This document shows positions 1-5,040 of a stretch of 6,102 nt of DNA, in pieces. The number at the start of each line of letters is the position of its first letter. The first letter of the stretch is position 1. The notes under the pieces were generated by a model. That model worked only from the letters and a program-made list of their open reading frames with translations. It had not been told where the DNA came from and did no database searches. A program made the translations under genes and the position numbers. The DNA lies in assembly GCA_003648845.1 (NCBI GenBank), contig QMQA01000080.1:1-6102 (forward strand), written 5' to 3'. The stretch is from Candidatus Aerophobota bacterium (GTDB lineage: Bacteria; Aerophobota; Aerophobia; Aerophobales; B3-G15).

Positions 1-407
1 ACCTCTTCTCTTTCTAAAAGAAGGTGAGAGAGGAGTGCTTTTAAAAAAGCATTCTCCGGGCAGGTACATCCCATCCCGCCCCCTCTCACTGTTCCCATAA
101 CAGCAAGTTTTACTCCATCATGTTCTACAAAATATTTATCGGGAATATCGTCAACCTTAGGGTTCAATTTGAAATAAGAAGCAACACTACCAGGTCTGGC
201 TCCGGTTCTTTCCTCAATTAGCTTCTTCATCTGGATGAGAGGGGTTATTTTAGATGAATTAGGGAAGGAAAGAGTGAGGGCAAGATTAGCATCAGGATCA
301 GCATCTATAGCAAAGACGGCTCTATTTTTTATTGCAAAATATCTAATTAATCCTGCAGCAAGAGTAGTTTTACCTACCCCCCCCTTGCCGGTTACTGCAA
401 TTTTCAT
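1..407 (-). CDS. cooC: CooC-type CO dehydrogenase nickel-insertion ATPase, N-terminal part (cut by window edge)
   Basis: The reverse strand opens with ATG at 407-405 and stays open to the window edge, giving about 135 residues of a protein that is normally about 250-260. Seen: a deviant Walker A, GKGGVGKTT, at residues 7-15 with the signature lysine K8; the switch motif DADPDANL at 35-42; the block MKKLIEERTG at 60-69; LNPKVDDIPDKY at 81-92; and MGTVRGGGMGCTCPEN at 104-119, with a CxC pair (C114, C116). In the MinD/ParA-like family this combination is typical of CooC/AcsF. There the CxC cysteines bind Ni at the dimer interface, and ATP hydrolysis drives metal loading of Ni-CO dehydrogenase or acetyl-CoA synthase in the cytoplasm. 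A weak SD (AAAGGA, complement of 419-424) lies 11 nt before the start. The partner CODH genes are not in view. A ParA chromosome-partitioning role is unlikely given the CxC and CooC-specific blocks. The exact client enzyme is inference. Confidence 0.9.
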   Translation of the reverse strand, partial: MKIAVTGKGGVGKTTLAAGLIRYFAIKNRAVFAIDADPDANLALTLSFPNSSKITPLIQMKKLIEERTGARPGSVASYFKLNPKVDDIPDKYFVEHDGVKLAVMGTVRGGGMGCTCPENAFLKALLSHLLLEREE

Positions 408-454
408 ATATTTTAAATTCCTTTAAAGTGCACAGTTTTACTCAATAAATAACC

Positions 455-484
455 ATAATATAACAAAAACTTTCCCTCTGTCAA
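455..484 (-). promoter_or_regulatory. Probable sigma70-type promoter for the cooC-like gene
   Basis: On the reverse strand a perfect -35 box TTGACA (complement of 479-484) is followed after 18 nt by TATTAT (complement of 455-460). An alternative -10, TATATT (complement of 457-462), gives a 16-nt spacer. Each hexamer matches TATAAT at five of six positions. Transcription would start near 448-450, leaving a leader of about 40 nt before the ATG at 407. Inferred from consensus only. Confidence 0.7.
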
Positions 485-486
485 GA

Positions 487-514
487 AACGCATCAAATCT
501 TGTTCCTAACGCAT
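487..514. repeat. Short direct repeat AACGCAT x2 between divergent promoters
   Basis: AACGCAT occurs at 487-493 and again at 508-514, 21 bp apart start to start, which is two helical turns. Both copies lie in the stretch between the two outward-facing -35 boxes (479-484 and 530-535). The geometry would suit a dimeric regulator binding one DNA face. Seven-base repeats can arise by chance in a region of this size, so regulatory function is only a suggestion. Confidence 0.35.
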
Positions 515-522
515 TTTTGTAA

Positions 523-539
523 AATTTGGTTGACAAATT
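523..539. promoter_or_regulatory. Inverted repeat over the dnaN -35 box (candidate operator)
   Basis: AATTTG (523-528) and CAAATT (534-539) are perfect inverted copies with a 5-nt centre. The right arm covers the end of the TTGACA -35 element at 530-535. A regulator bound here would block RNA polymerase at the dnaN operon promoter. The arms are AT-rich and short, so chance is a real alternative. Confidence 0.35.
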
Positions 540-557
540 AATAAGGAAAAGTACAAT
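530..557 (+). promoter_or_regulatory. Sigma70-type promoter of the dnaN-recF-dciA-IMPase operon
   Basis: A perfect -35 TTGACA (530-535) and a -10 TACAAT (552-557, five of six matches) are separated by 16 nt. Transcription would start near 563-565, giving a leader of about 25 nt to the dnaN ATG at 589. This placement also shows that the upstream in-frame TTG at 526 cannot be the start for transcripts from this promoter. Confidence 0.75.
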
Positions 558-576
558 TACACCAATCCCCGGTTGC

Positions 577-580
577 AGGG
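577..580 (+). promoter_or_regulatory. Weak Shine-Dalgarno for dnaN
   Basis: AGGG lies 8 nt before the ATG at 589. It is short but correctly spaced and downstream of the predicted transcription start, so it supports 589 over the in-frame TTG at 526. Confidence 0.55.
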
Positions 581-588
581 TAGTTAAA

Positions 589-1704
589 ATGAAAGTTATC
601 TGTGAGAAAGATAAGGCACTGGAAGGAGTGAGAATAGCTCAAAATGCTATTACAAGTGCAACCCTTCCTATACTTTCCCATCTTCTTCTCTCAGCAAAGC
701 AAAAAAGAGTCGAGGTAACCGCTACCAATCTGGAAACCACTATATGCTCCTTTTTCGAGGCAACTGTTGAAGAGGAAGGAAGCATCTGTCTTCCAGGAGA
801 AAAATTGTACTCCATTTTAAGAGAACTTCCTCCGGGTAAATTTTCTTTTGAGACAGATAATACCAAAAGTTTTATAAGAATGGACAAAATTTCTTTTACT
901 CTTGTTGGTATATCCAGCGAGGAGTTTCCGGAAGTCCCTCCCGAAGCAAAGACCATTTTCTCCATGCCTCAAAGCACCTTTCAGGAAATTTTGGTAAAAA
1001 CCATGTTCTCTGCTGGACAGGATGAGGTCAGACAGAATTTGAATTGTGTCTTGCTGGAGGCCTTATTTGAGAAAGAAGAAAAACCCTCCCTCAGGGCTGT
1101 TACTACTGATGGACGCAGGCTTTCCTGGATAACAGTTCCTTATCCCTCAATTTCCGAGCCTTTCAAAATTTTGATTCCTTTAAAGGCAGCAAGAGAGCTA
1201 ACAAAAATTTTATCAAGTGAGGGGGATATTGAAATAGGGCTGGAGGAAAACAGGGCTTTTTTTAAAACTTCAAGATTTTCTTTTTTTTCTCAGTTAATGG
1301 AGGCAAAATTTCCTGATTACAGAGGCGTTATACCCAAAGATTATAAAGTAAGGTTTGAGGTAGAAAGAGATAATTTTATAGCAGCAATAAAACGAGTTTC
1401 ACTTTTATCCGAGCAGCAGAGTAGACTGGTTAGATTTCATCTGGAGGAAGATCTTCTCGACATAACTGCTGCTTCTGCAGGAGTAGGGACTGCCCTGGAA
1501 AAACTCCCAGTAAAAACAGAAGGAGAAATACGCAAAATAGAGATAAGTTTTAATGCAGCTTTTCTTCTGGAGGCACTCAGAGTTATGGAAGGAGATGTTA
1601 TTGAGATTCGCCTAATAGATCAGGAATCTCCGGGAGTATTTTATCCAAAAACTCATCGAAATTACATGCATATATTAATGCCTGTTAAATTAAGAGAAGA
1701 ATAG
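589..1704 (+). CDS. dnaN: DNA polymerase III beta subunit (sliding clamp)
   Basis: Encodes the ring-shaped clamp that tethers the replicative polymerase to DNA and serves as a platform for repair and replication partners. Starting at ATG 589 the protein has 371 residues, close to the usual 365-380, and begins MKVICEKDKALEGV, where the family normally begins. The open frame extends 21 codons further to a TTG at 526, but that stretch overlaps the promoter and has no clamp homology that I recognise. Seen: the domain II motif TDGRRLSW at 173-180, and the C-terminal hydrophobic-cleft segment HILMPVKL ending near residue 368, equivalent to the MPMRL tail of the E. coli clamp. Three repeated clamp folds fit the length. 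It is the first gene of a packed operon; recF follows after 9 nt. dnaA, the usual upstream neighbour, is missing here. Confidence 0.96.
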   Translation: MKVICEKDKALEGVRIAQNAITSATLPILSHLLLSAKQKRVEVTATNLETTICSFFEATVEEEGSICLPGEKLYSILRELPPGKFSFETDNTKSFIRMDKISFTLVGISSEEFPEVPPEAKTIFSMPQSTFQEILVKTMFSAGQDEVRQNLNCVLLEALFEKEEKPSLRAVTTDGRRLSWITVPYPSISEPFKILIPLKAARELTKILSSEGDIEIGLEENRAFFKTSRFSFFSQLMEAKFPDYRGVIPKDYKVRFEVERDNFIAAIKRVSLLSEQQSRLVRFHLEEDLLDITAASAGVGTALEKLPVKTEGEIRKIEISFNAAFLLEALRVMEGDVIEIRLIDQESPGVFYPKTHRNYMHILMPVKLREE

Positions 1705-1706
1705 GA
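1703..1706 (+). promoter_or_regulatory. Shine-Dalgarno of recF overlapping the dnaN stop
   Basis: AGGA at 1703-1706 shares bases with the dnaN TAG stop (1702-1704) and sits 7 nt before a TTG codon at 1714. Spacing is good and no in-frame ATG or GTG lies near the family's normal N-terminus, so this site fixes TTG as the recF start. Ribosomes ending dnaN would be placed directly on it, suggesting translational coupling. Confidence 0.65.
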
Positions 1707-1713
1707 TTTTTTA

Positions 1714-2847
1714 TTGTGGTTAAAAAATATCCAGATTTTGAATTTTCGGAATTTCTCCCGCCTCAGTCTGGAATTCTCTCCTTACATAAATATTTTTGAA
1801 GGAGAAAACAGTCAGGGCAAGACCAATTTGATAGAAGCTATCTACTGTCTAGGCAGAGGGGCTTCCTTTCGCACTTTTGAAGACCAGAGGTTGATAAAAT
1901 GGAATGAGGATAGCTTCTATCTCGGAGGAGAGGGAGAGAGAAGAAGCAACCTCTTAAAATATGAGCTTTCTTTAGCCAGAAATTCTAACAAACTGCGGCG
2001 GGTAAATTCTCACCGGGTCTCTCTTAAAAATACCAGTTACTGGTTGTGGATGGTGGTGTTTTCTGCCCGGGATATGAGAATAGTCCAGGGAGGTCCCTTT
2101 CACCGAAGAAACTTTCTGGACGAGATTGCTTCTTTCCTTTATCCTGATTTTTCTTATCTTAGATTCTCCTTTAATAAAGTTTTAAGCCAGAGGAATACCC
2201 TCCTCAGGCAGCTTAGAGAAAAACCAAAGTCCTGCAGCAGAGAGATGACGGGATGGGACTCCCAGTTTTTAAAACTGGGCTCCGAGCTGGTCTATCTCAG
2301 GCTTAAAGCTATTAAAAAGCTGGCATCCAGCCTATCCAATATATATCCTCATCTAAAAGGGTCGGCCTGTTCCACTCATCTTATCTACAGCTCTTCTTTT
2401 CTTAAAGAAGGACTTAAGGATTCTTTAAATTTAAATAAGATAAAAGAAAATTTTCGTCAGAAATTGGAGCTAATAAGAGAAAAGGAGATAGAAAGTGGAA
2501 TAACTCTTTCAGGTCCCCATCGGGATGATTTCAGGATAATAGTAGATGGGGTTGACCAGCGAATTTTTGGCTCTCAGGGTGAACAAAGGATGATTGCCAT
2601 TGGCCTGAGATTAGCTGAGATAGACCTTTTGCGGGAAAGAAACAATGAGTACCCTATAGTCTTAATAGACGATTTTCCTTCAGACCTTGACTTTCAAAGA
2701 ACAAAATTTTTATTAAATTTAATAAAAAGTAAAGGACAGGTTTTTGTTGCTACTCAAGATGTTAAAAGATTAAGCCAGGATTTTTTAAAAAAGGGGTTGA
2801 TTTTTCGTATAAAAGATGGCATGGTGAGGTTAAATGAAGGAAAATGA
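1714..2847 (+). CDS. recF: DNA replication and repair protein RecF
   Basis: SMC/ABC-like ATPase that, with RecO and RecR, helps load RecA at single-strand gaps and stalled forks. The 377 residues match the family's usual length (about 360-375). Seen in order: the N-terminal LKNIQILNFRNF strand-helix typical of RecF; Walker A GENSQGKT at 30-37; the PFHRRNFLD block in the first half; SGPHRDDF at 266-273; the ABC signature region SQGEQR at 287-292; Walker B IVLIDD at 315-320; and the D-loop PSDLD at 322-326, where most members have a form nearer SELD. The start codon is TTG, supported by a well-spaced AGGA and by alignment with the expected N-terminus; a rare start should lower its yield relative to dnaN. 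dciA begins within its last 14 nt. It contains a perfect 9-bp inverted repeat at 2261-2279. Confidence 0.96.
   Translation: MWLKNIQILNFRNFSRLSLEFSPYINIFEGENSQGKTNLIEAIYCLGRGASFRTFEDQRLIKWNEDSFYLGGEGERRSNLLKYELSLARNSNKLRRVNSHRVSLKNTSYWLWMVVFSARDMRIVQGGPFHRRNFLDEIASFLYPDFSYLRFSFNKVLSQRNTLLRQLREKPKSCSREMTGWDSQFLKLGSELVYLRLKAIKKLASSLSNIYPHLKGSACSTHLIYSSSFLKEGLKDSLNLNKIKENFRQKLELIREKEIESGITLSGPHRDDFRIIVDGVDQRIFGSQGEQRMIAIGLRLAEIDLLRERNNEYPIVLIDDFPSDLDFQRTKFLLNLIKSKGQVFVATQDVKRLSQDFLKKGLIFRIKDGMVRLNEGK
2261..2279. repeat. Perfect 9-bp inverted repeat inside recF
   Basis: CCCAGTTTT (2261-2269) and AAAACTGGG (2271-2279) flank a single T. In RNA this would fold as an 8-bp stem with a 3-nt loop. The following bases (CTCCGAGC) are not a U-run, so it is not an intrinsic terminator. 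It encodes a run of ordinary RecF residues and may be coincidental. Confidence 0.5.
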
Positions 2848-3322
2848 CAGGCCCCCCGCTCAGGTTAAAGATATTTTAGATGGTTTACTTTCTTGCCTTG
2901 GTATTGAGAGCAAAATAAAACAGATGAGTGTTTTGAAATCCTGGCCGGATGTAGTGGGAAAGAGAATAAGCAAACATTCCTGCCCTGTTGCCATACGAAA
3001 AGGGAATCTTTTTGTAAATGTAGATAGCTCTGGATGGCTGGCTCAGCTTTCCCACTTCAAGGAAAAAATTATCCTGGAATTCAATCAGAGACAGGGAGAG
3101 GAAATTGTTAAGAATATATATTTTCGGATAGGAAAGGTTCCCCTTCTTTCACCGGAGGATAGAAAGGTTAAAAACAGGCTAAGCAAGATCAAACTGGATA
3201 AAGAAGATGAGCAATGGATAGATAAAACAGTAAAAAGGATAAAAGATAGAAAATTAAAAAGGCTGCTGAAAAGAATTTTATCTAAATATAAAAGACTCAA
3301 CAAAATAAAAAGGGAGAAATAA
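2834..3322 (+). CDS. dciA: DUF721 protein, probable helicase operator DciA
   Basis: DciA is the ancestral bacterial factor that interacts with replicative helicase DnaB and supports its loading, in lineages lacking DnaC/DnaI. The 162-residue product has the DUF721 domain at about residues 12-102. Family hallmarks seen are SWPDVVGKRISKHSCP at 36-51 (conserved W37, VVG, and H48/P51) and GNLFVNVDSSGWLAQLS at 57-73, ending in an IYFRIGKV strand near 95-102. Residues 106-162 form a very basic, probably helical tail (24 of 57 residues are K or R), suited to DNA or helicase contact. The ATG at 2834 has GAGG 4 nt upstream and lies inside recF (14-nt overlap), and the stop overlaps the next ATG by one base, so coupling both ways is likely. 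The DUF721 assignment is firm; the helicase role is inferred from family knowledge and from the dnaN-recF context. Confidence 0.88.
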   Translation: MKENDRPPAQVKDILDGLLSCLGIESKIKQMSVLKSWPDVVGKRISKHSCPVAIRKGNLFVNVDSSGWLAQLSHFKEKIILEFNQRQGEEIVKNIYFRIGKVPLLSPEDRKVKNRLSKIKLDKEDEQWIDKTVKRIKDRKLKRLLKRILSKYKRLNKIKREK

Positions 3323-4077
3323 TGAAAGAGGTAGCAATTAGAGCAGCAAAAGAAGCAGGAGAGATACTGGTTAAAAATTTTGGGAAGGTTAGCAAAATTA
3401 AGGCTAAAAAAGAGGGAGGTTTAGTAACCAATGCTGATCTGGAGGCAGAGAGAAAAATAATTAATCTTATTAGAAAAAAATACCCCGGACATTCTATTTT
3501 ATCCGAGGAAAATGGAAAGATAAAAGGAGACCCAGAGTACAGGTGGATAATTGATCCTCTGGATGGAACTCATAATTATGTACGGGGTATAAAAATTTTT
3601 GGAGTGTCCATAGCTCTGGAACATAAAGGAAAGGTTATTCTGGGGGTGATTTATATCCCTTTTGGAAACCAACTCTACCTGGCTCAAAAAGGAGAAGGTT
3701 GTTATTTAAACGGTAAGAAAATTAGAGTTTCCCAGAGAAAGTTAAAGGAAGCTTCCATGATATATGATAGCAGTATTAGCCTTGATAGAGAAAAAATCAT
3801 TGTGAAAAATCTGGAAAAACTGGCAAAGAGAGTTTTCAATTTAAGAATGTTTGGTTCCAGTGCAAGAAGCCTTTCGTATATTGCCGAAGGTAAAGTCGAT
3901 TTTGAAGTAGAGTACAATGATAAGCCCTGGGATTTTTCTGCTGGAGCGTTAATTGTAGAAGAGGCTGGAGGAAAAGTTACCGACCTTCATGGTAGAGCCT
4001 GGAGTCCTTGGACAAGAGGATATATAGCTTCCAACGGAAAGTTGCACGAGGAGGTGTTGCGGATAATATCATGCTGA
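3322..4077 (+). CDS. Inositol monophosphatase family protein (IMPase/SuhB-like)
   Basis: A Mg2+-dependent, Li+-sensitive-type sugar phosphatase of 251 residues, the usual family length. Metal-site motifs seen: E62 in ILSEENG (59-65); motif A DPLDGTHN at 78-85, preceded by WII; and motif B WDFSAGALIVEEAGG starting at W203-D204. All core ligands are present, so it should be catalytically active. Likely substrates are inositol-1-phosphate, fructose-1,6-bisphosphate or another small phosphoester; members cannot be told apart by these motifs, and a 3'-nucleotidase (CysQ) role is also possible. SuhB of E. coli additionally acts in Nus-factor rRNA antitermination, but that cannot be read from this sequence. 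The start is firm: AGGGAG at 3311-3316 sits 5 nt before an ATG that overlaps the dciA stop (TAATG). Its place at the end of a replication operon, where gyrB often sits, is unusual. Confidence 0.93.
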   Translation: MKEVAIRAAKEAGEILVKNFGKVSKIKAKKEGGLVTNADLEAERKIINLIRKKYPGHSILSEENGKIKGDPEYRWIIDPLDGTHNYVRGIKIFGVSIALEHKGKVILGVIYIPFGNQLYLAQKGEGCYLNGKKIRVSQRKLKEASMIYDSSISLDREKIIVKNLEKLAKRVFNLRMFGSSARSLSYIAEGKVDFEVEYNDKPWDFSAGALIVEEAGGKVTDLHGRAWSPWTRGYIASNGKLHEEVLRIISC

Positions 4078-4083
4078 AATTGG

Positions 4084-4111
4084 TTGACGTATTCTTCGAA
4101 AGCTGTAATAT
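4084..4111 (+). promoter_or_regulatory. Probable promoter for the thioesterase gene
   Basis: In the 57-bp gap after the IMPase gene, TTGACG (4084-4089, five of six) is followed after 16 nt by TAATAT (4106-4111, four of six). Transcription would start near 4117-4119, leaving a short leader with AAGGG at 4121-4125, 9 nt before the ATG at 4135. No intrinsic terminator is visible before it, so read-through from the dnaN operon may also supply this gene. Confidence 0.5.
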
Positions 4112-4134
4112 ATCTACAAAAAGGGTAAGATAAT

Positions 4135-4551
4135 ATGAATGAAAAAAACTCTCTTGGGCTGGTAGAAGAAAAGTTAAAAAAAGACCCTTACGCCAATCTC
4201 CTGGGAATAAAACTGGAAAAGGTTCAGGAAGGATATAGTAAAGTAAGTCTCAGGATAGAAAGGAATTTCCGCAATTTTCTGGGATATATTCACGGAGGTC
4301 TTATCTTCTCACTGGCAGATCAAGCTTTTGCCGCTGCATCTAATTCCAGAGGAAAAGTATCTGTTGCCCTTCAGATGAATATAAATTATGTAAAGGCACC
4401 TTCAGTGGGAGATACTTTAGTTGCTGAAGCAAAAGAAGAATATGTTGGCTCTAAGATCGGGCTTTATCAGATAAAGGTAAAAAACTCTCAACAACAACTT
4501 ATAGCTGAGGCTCAAGGAATAGTATACCGAAGGGAAAAACTAATCCAGTGA
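4135..4551 (+). CDS. PaaI-family hotdog-fold thioesterase
   Basis: A 138-residue single hotdog domain that probably hydrolyses acyl- or aryl-CoA thioesters in the cytoplasm. Seen: the family's active-site stretch NFLGYIHGGLIFSLADQAFAAA, with N47, G50, H53-G54-G55 and D62 in the positions used by PaaI (Asn, HGG and the catalytic Asp on the central helix). This is followed by MNINYVKAPSVGDTLVAEAKE, the typical second strand pair. Members are usually tetramers of about 130-150 residues. The substrate cannot be told from the sequence; PaaI itself removes stalled ring-hydroxylated phenylacetyl-CoA, but no paa genes are in view, and a general CoA-ester housekeeping role fits equally well. The ATG has AAGGG 9 nt upstream and a probable promoter of its own. 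The 3' end overlaps the convergent phosphodiesterase gene by 12 nt. Confidence 0.9.
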   Translation: MNEKNSLGLVEEKLKKDPYANLLGIKLEKVQEGYSKVSLRIERNFRNFLGYIHGGLIFSLADQAFAAASNSRGKVSVALQMNINYVKAPSVGDTLVAEAKEEYVGSKIGLYQIKVKNSQQQLIAEAQGIVYRREKLIQ

Positions 4552-5028
4552 ATTTATACTAACCTGCATGGTCTCAAGATCTACCAGGGCTACTGTGGAC
4601 TTCCCAGTAAGCCAGCCTCCACACTCTCCTGGATTGACAAAAACTGTCTCCTTTATTTTTTTAACCTCATCCCGGTGGGTGTGTCCATAAATCACCAGTT
4701 GAAAAGAAGATAAATCCATCCCTTTTAATTTTGCCGGATCGTGTAGTAGAAGAATTTTCTTACCTTTCTCAACAAAGGAGTAAGGTGGGGTATGAATTTC
4801 GCCTTTAATTGAGGCTATTTTCTCCTTTAATCCCTTTCTTTCCCCATCATTATTACCAAACACCCCTATAAAAGGACAACTTATCTCTTTAAGTTTTCTC
4901 ACCACAAAAGGGGCCACAAAGTCTCCTGCATGAAGAACAAGATCAACCTTTCTCCGGTTAAAGAAATTAACAGCCTGCTCTATTTTTACCAGATTATCAT
5001 GAGAATCAGCCATAATTCCCAACAGCAT
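4540..5028 (-). CDS. YfcE/MJ0936-family metallophosphodiesterase
   Basis: A calcineurin-like phosphoesterase of 162 residues, typical for the small YfcE/MJ0936 group, which hydrolyses phosphodiesters in vitro using Mn2+ or Ni2+; the natural substrate is unsettled. All metal ligands are visible: D8 and H10 (MADSHDN), D36 (HAGDF), N59 in GNND (58-61), H96 (LLLHD, where relatives often have HG), and H116/H118 in GHTH (115-118). NPGECGG at 132-138 corresponds to the family's NPGS region. The start is well supported: AAGGAG (complement of 5035-5040) is 6 nt before the ATG and directly abuts the stop of tyrS. The 12-nt intergenic distance makes it the downstream gene of a tyrS operon. The overlap with tyrS is zero, but its 3' end runs 12 nt into the convergent thioesterase gene. 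Confidence 0.92.
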   Translation of the reverse strand: MLLGIMADSHDNLVKIEQAVNFFNRRKVDLVLHAGDFVAPFVVRKLKEISCPFIGVFGNNDGERKGLKEKIASIKGEIHTPPYSFVEKGKKILLLHDPAKLKGMDLSSFQLVIYGHTHRDEVKKIKETVFVNPGECGGWLTGKSTVALVDLETMQVSINSLD

Positions 5029-5034
5029 ATTTTT

Positions 5035-5040
5035 CTCCTT
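5035..5040 (-). promoter_or_regulatory. Strong Shine-Dalgarno of the phosphodiesterase gene, abutting the tyrS stop
   Basis: On the reverse strand AAGGAG immediately follows the tyrS TAA stop (complement of 5041-5043) and sits 6 nt before the phosphodiesterase ATG. It is the strongest ribosome site in the window and indicates co-transcription and probable coupling with tyrS. Confidence 0.75.

Noticed and set aside
1..407. ParA/Soj-type partitioning ATPase next to replication genes
   Set aside because: The P-loop and switch motifs are shared with ParA, but the CxC pair at 114/116 and the CooC-specific blocks (IEERTG, NPKVDDIPDKY, MGTVRGGG) identify a CODH maturation factor instead.
235..426. 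63-codon plus-strand open frame
   Set aside because: Lies antisense within the cooC-like gene, covers its P-loop region, and has no SD or homology that I recognise.
408..588. Possible replication origin upstream of dnaN
   Set aside because: No DnaA-box-like sequences or 13-mer repeats were found. The region is short and well explained by two divergent promoters.
639..965. Minus-strand open frame inside dnaN
   Set aside because: An antisense shadow of a well-supported clamp gene, with no recognisable family and no ribosome site considered convincing.
3085..3303. Hydrophobic minus-strand open frame opposite the dciA tail
   Set aside because: The Leu/Ser/Phe-rich composition is what the complement of a Lys/Arg-rich coding strand produces. 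It is not a real membrane protein.
4078..4134. Terminator or small RNA after the IMPase gene
   Set aside because: Only a short TTCGAA palindrome without GC-rich stem or T-run is present. A promoter reading fits better.
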